Assembly: GCA_003242645.1 (NCBI GenBank)
Contig: QGVC01000162.1
Coordinates: 1-8,022, forward strand
Origin: Pseudomonadota bacterium
Lineage (GTDB): Bacteria; Pseudomonadota; Alphaproteobacteria; Rhizobiales; Hyphomicrobiaceae
DNA length: 8,022 nt
Direction of reading: 5' to 3'
The translations under genes were made by a program, and so were the position numbers. Numbering within the stretch: position 1 is the first letter of the stretch; every line of letters starts with the position of its first letter. Positions 6,656 to 8,022 of this stretch are shown piece after piece. The notes below the pieces were generated by a model that was not told the DNA's origin, searched no databases, and saw nothing but the letters and a program-made list of their open reading frames with translations.

Positions 6656-6709
6656 TGGCACAGGAATGCACCAAATAGTTGCATAACGGCGAATTGTGCC
6701 AGTATGGCA
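6656..6709. repeat. Nested and overlapping short inverted repeats
   Basis: TGGCACA (6656-6662) pairs exactly with TGTGCCA (6695-6701). Inside it, ATGCA (6666-6670) pairs with TGCAT (6680-6684). The right arm is also part of TGCCA-GTA-TGGCA (6697-6709), so two alternative pairings compete for the same bases. The arms are short and could be partly chance, but the cluster directly follows the longer repeat. An operator or a structured leader is possible. Confidence 0.5.
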
Positions 6710-6772
6710 TTGCGCCTTCTGGCCGAAAGGTGGCACGTAGGATAGCCTGATTCTGTAACCTTGATCCGAGTT

Positions 6773-6777
6773 GGAGG
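6773..6777 (+). promoter_or_regulatory. Ribosome binding site of the ABC exporter gene
   Basis: GGAGG followed by GG lies four bases before GTG 6782. It favours this start over the in-frame TTG at 6761, which has no purine-rich site upstream. An in-frame TAG at 6743-6745 rules out anything longer. Confidence 0.65.
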
Positions 6778-6781
6778 GGCT

Positions 6782-8022
6782 GTGGGCAACGTCGGGAAGG
6801 TTCGTGGTCTGCTGAGCCGCTGGCAGGAGACGCTGAAGGATGGAGCAACCATCCTGGTGCTGCGGCGCTTGCTGAAGGAGTACGGTCGCACATATGCACC
6901 GCGCTACGCGATCGCCTTCGTCTTCATGGGCGTGGTTGCGGGGTGTACGTCTCTCAGCGCCTGGATGATGAAGGACGTCGTCAATAAGATCTTCGTCGAC
7001 CAGGATCGCGTGGCCCTCTTCTGGATCCCGATGACCATCTCGGCGCTGTTCGTCATCAAGGGGATCGCCGCGTATTTGCAGGAGGTCTCGCTCAGTCGTA
7101 TCGGCAACCGGATCGTCGCCGATATCCAGAAGCGGATGTACGACCACATGCTCAAGATGGGCGTGGGGTTCTATCAGAAATATCCCTCGAGCGATCTCAT
7201 CACGCGCATGACGCACAATGCCCAGTCGGCGCGCACCATTCTCCACCTTGTGGCCGTCGGCCTTGGGCGCGATCTCCTGACCCTGATCGGACTGATCGCC
7301 GTGATGGTGCTGCAGGACCCTCTGCTCGCGGGGATCTGCCTGATAGGTGGCCCGATTGCAGCGCTGGTGCTCAAGAAGCTTACGGAACGGGTTCATAAAG
7401 CGGCCACGCGGCAGTTCACCGGCATGTCCACGATCGTCGGGACCATGCGGGAGAGCGCGCAGGGCATTCGCGTCGTCAAATCTTTCCAGCTCGAGCCTTT
7501 GCTGCAGCGGCGGATGAACCAAGGCGTCGAGGGTGTCGAAAGGCTGTCGAACAAGATCGCGACCGTGAGCGCACTGACGAACCCGTTGATCGAGACGCTC
7601 GGGGGCGTCGCGGTGGCAGCAGCGGTTATTTACGCCGGTTGGCGCAACCTCTCTTTCGGCGATACGCCGGGGCAGTTCTTCGCCTTCATCACGGCTCTGT
7701 TGATGGCGGCTGACCCAGCCCGCCGGCTGTCGAAACTACAACTCCAGCTCACAACGGCGGCGGTGGGTGTGCGCATGATGTACGACCTGCTGGACACGCC
7801 GGTGGCGGAAGTGGACGAGCCCAATCGACCCAATTTGATCGTCAGCCGCGGCGAGGTCCGGTTCGAGAACGTCAGTTTTGCCTACGACCCCAACACGCCG
7901 GTGTTGTGCGGCCTCAATCTCGTCGCACCTGCCGGCAAGACAACGGCCCTCGTCGGCCTTTCGGGCGCGGGCAAGACGACTGTGTTCAATCTCCTCCAGA
8001 GATTTTGGACGCCGGCGGAGGG
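6782..8022 (+). CDS. MsbA-like ABC exporter (fused membrane and ATPase domains), 3' end cut off
   Basis: The reading frame is open from GTG 6782 to the window edge: 413 full codons plus two bases. After a basic 40-residue N-terminus, a type IV ABC-exporter membrane domain spans about residues 41-325, with hydrophobic segments near 42-62, 78-98, 154-178, 180-197, 266-288 and 297-310. It contains a QGIRVVKSF coupling-region motif (227-235) typical of MsbA and lipid-linked exporters. The ATPase domain begins near 357 with an aromatic A-loop (VSFAYDP, Tyr368) and a perfect Walker A, GLSGAGKTT (392-400, Lys398). The Q-loop, signature and Walker B lie beyond the edge. Such proteins act as homodimers in the inner membrane; lipid A or another lipid or glycoconjugate is the likely cargo, but the substrate cannot be read from this sequence. 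It is divergent from the DUF3750 gene and unconnected with the flagellar cluster. Confidence 0.93.
   Translation, partial: MGNVGKVRGLLSRWQETLKDGATILVLRRLLKEYGRTYAPRYAIAFVFMGVVAGCTSLSAWMMKDVVNKIFVDQDRVALFWIPMTISALFVIKGIAAYLQEVSLSRIGNRIVADIQKRMYDHMLKMGVGFYQKYPSSDLITRMTHNAQSARTILHLVAVGLGRDLLTLIGLIAVMVLQDPLLAGICLIGGPIAALVLKKLTERVHKAATRQFTGMSTIVGTMRESAQGIRVVKSFQLEPLLQRRMNQGVEGVERLSNKIATVSALTNPLIETLGGVAVAAAVIYAGWRNLSFGDTPGQFFAFITALLMAADPARRLSKLQLQLTTAAVGVRMMYDLLDTPVAEVDEPNRPNLIVSRGEVRFENVSFAYDPNTPVLCGLNLVAPAGKTTALVGLSGAGKTTVFNLLQRFWTPAE

Larger units (their letters stand above)
6544..6781. promoter_or_regulatory. Divergent intergenic region with promoters and inverted repeats (inferred)
   Basis: This 238-base stretch separates the starts of the minus-strand DUF3750 gene and the plus-strand ABC exporter, so it should hold a promoter for each. 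I see no gene in it. A weak sigma70-like pair on the plus strand, TTGCAT (6679-6684) and TATGGC (6703-6708) with an 18-base spacer, is only a guess. The region contains several inverted repeats, listed separately. GGAGG at 6773-6777 is the ribosome site of the exporter. Confidence 0.5.

Noticed and set aside
6656..6671. Sigma54 promoter from TGGCAC followed by TGCA
   Set aside because: The GG to GC distance is 11 instead of the strict 12, and the -12 element lacks TTGC.
6731..6746. Second sigma54-like element, TGGCACG followed by TAGC
   Set aside because: The GG to GC distance is 13 instead of 12, so it would not be expected to work as a sigma54 promoter.
6530..7522. Long (330-codon) minus-strand open frame opposite the ABC exporter
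   Set aside because: Its composition (runs of His, Arg, Asp and Gln) is that of a shadow frame, and the plus strand encodes a clear exporter with Walker A motif.

Overview
The window is chromosomal DNA of an alphaproteobacterium, most likely of the order Hyphomicrobiales (Rhizobiales). The main reason is the gene order flaF-flbT-flgD-fliQ-flhA-fliR. FlaF and FlbT are alphaproteobacterial flagellin regulators, and this run followed by a short rod-binding protein is typical of that order. The genus cannot be fixed from the sequence alone.

Positions 31-5587 form a dense, co-oriented (+) flagellar cluster. It starts with the flagellin regulators FlaF and FlbT, then the hook-cap scaffold FlgD, then three inner-membrane components of the flagellar type III export gate (FliQ, FlhA, FliR). 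After a 76-base gap come a stand-alone rod-binding (FlgJ N-terminal type) protein, a FlgN-like export chaperone candidate and an unnamed single-pass membrane protein. Many junctions are 1-4 base stop/start overlaps (GTGA, ATGA, TTGA), so translational coupling is likely. The cluster continues upstream of the window. Together the genes control flagellin supply, build the export gate, and assemble rod, hook and filament junction.

Positions 5692-6543 (- strand) hold a DUF3750-family membrane-anchored protein gene, convergent with the flagellar cluster. One in-frame TAG codon splits it where the family is expected to have Trp (TGG). Both halves remain in one frame and look well conserved, so this is a recent nonsense mutation, a base error, or an allele under readthrough.

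Positions 6544-6781 are a divergent intergenic region with several clean inverted repeats, including a perfect 10-base pair of arms. It leads into an MsbA-like ABC exporter gene starting at GTG 6782, which runs off the right edge just after its Walker A motif.

I found no RNA genes, mobile elements or CRISPR arrays. I do not see an undescribed multi-gene system. The best leads are the broken DUF3750 gene, the structured region before the ABC exporter, and the unnamed membrane protein ending the flagellar cluster.
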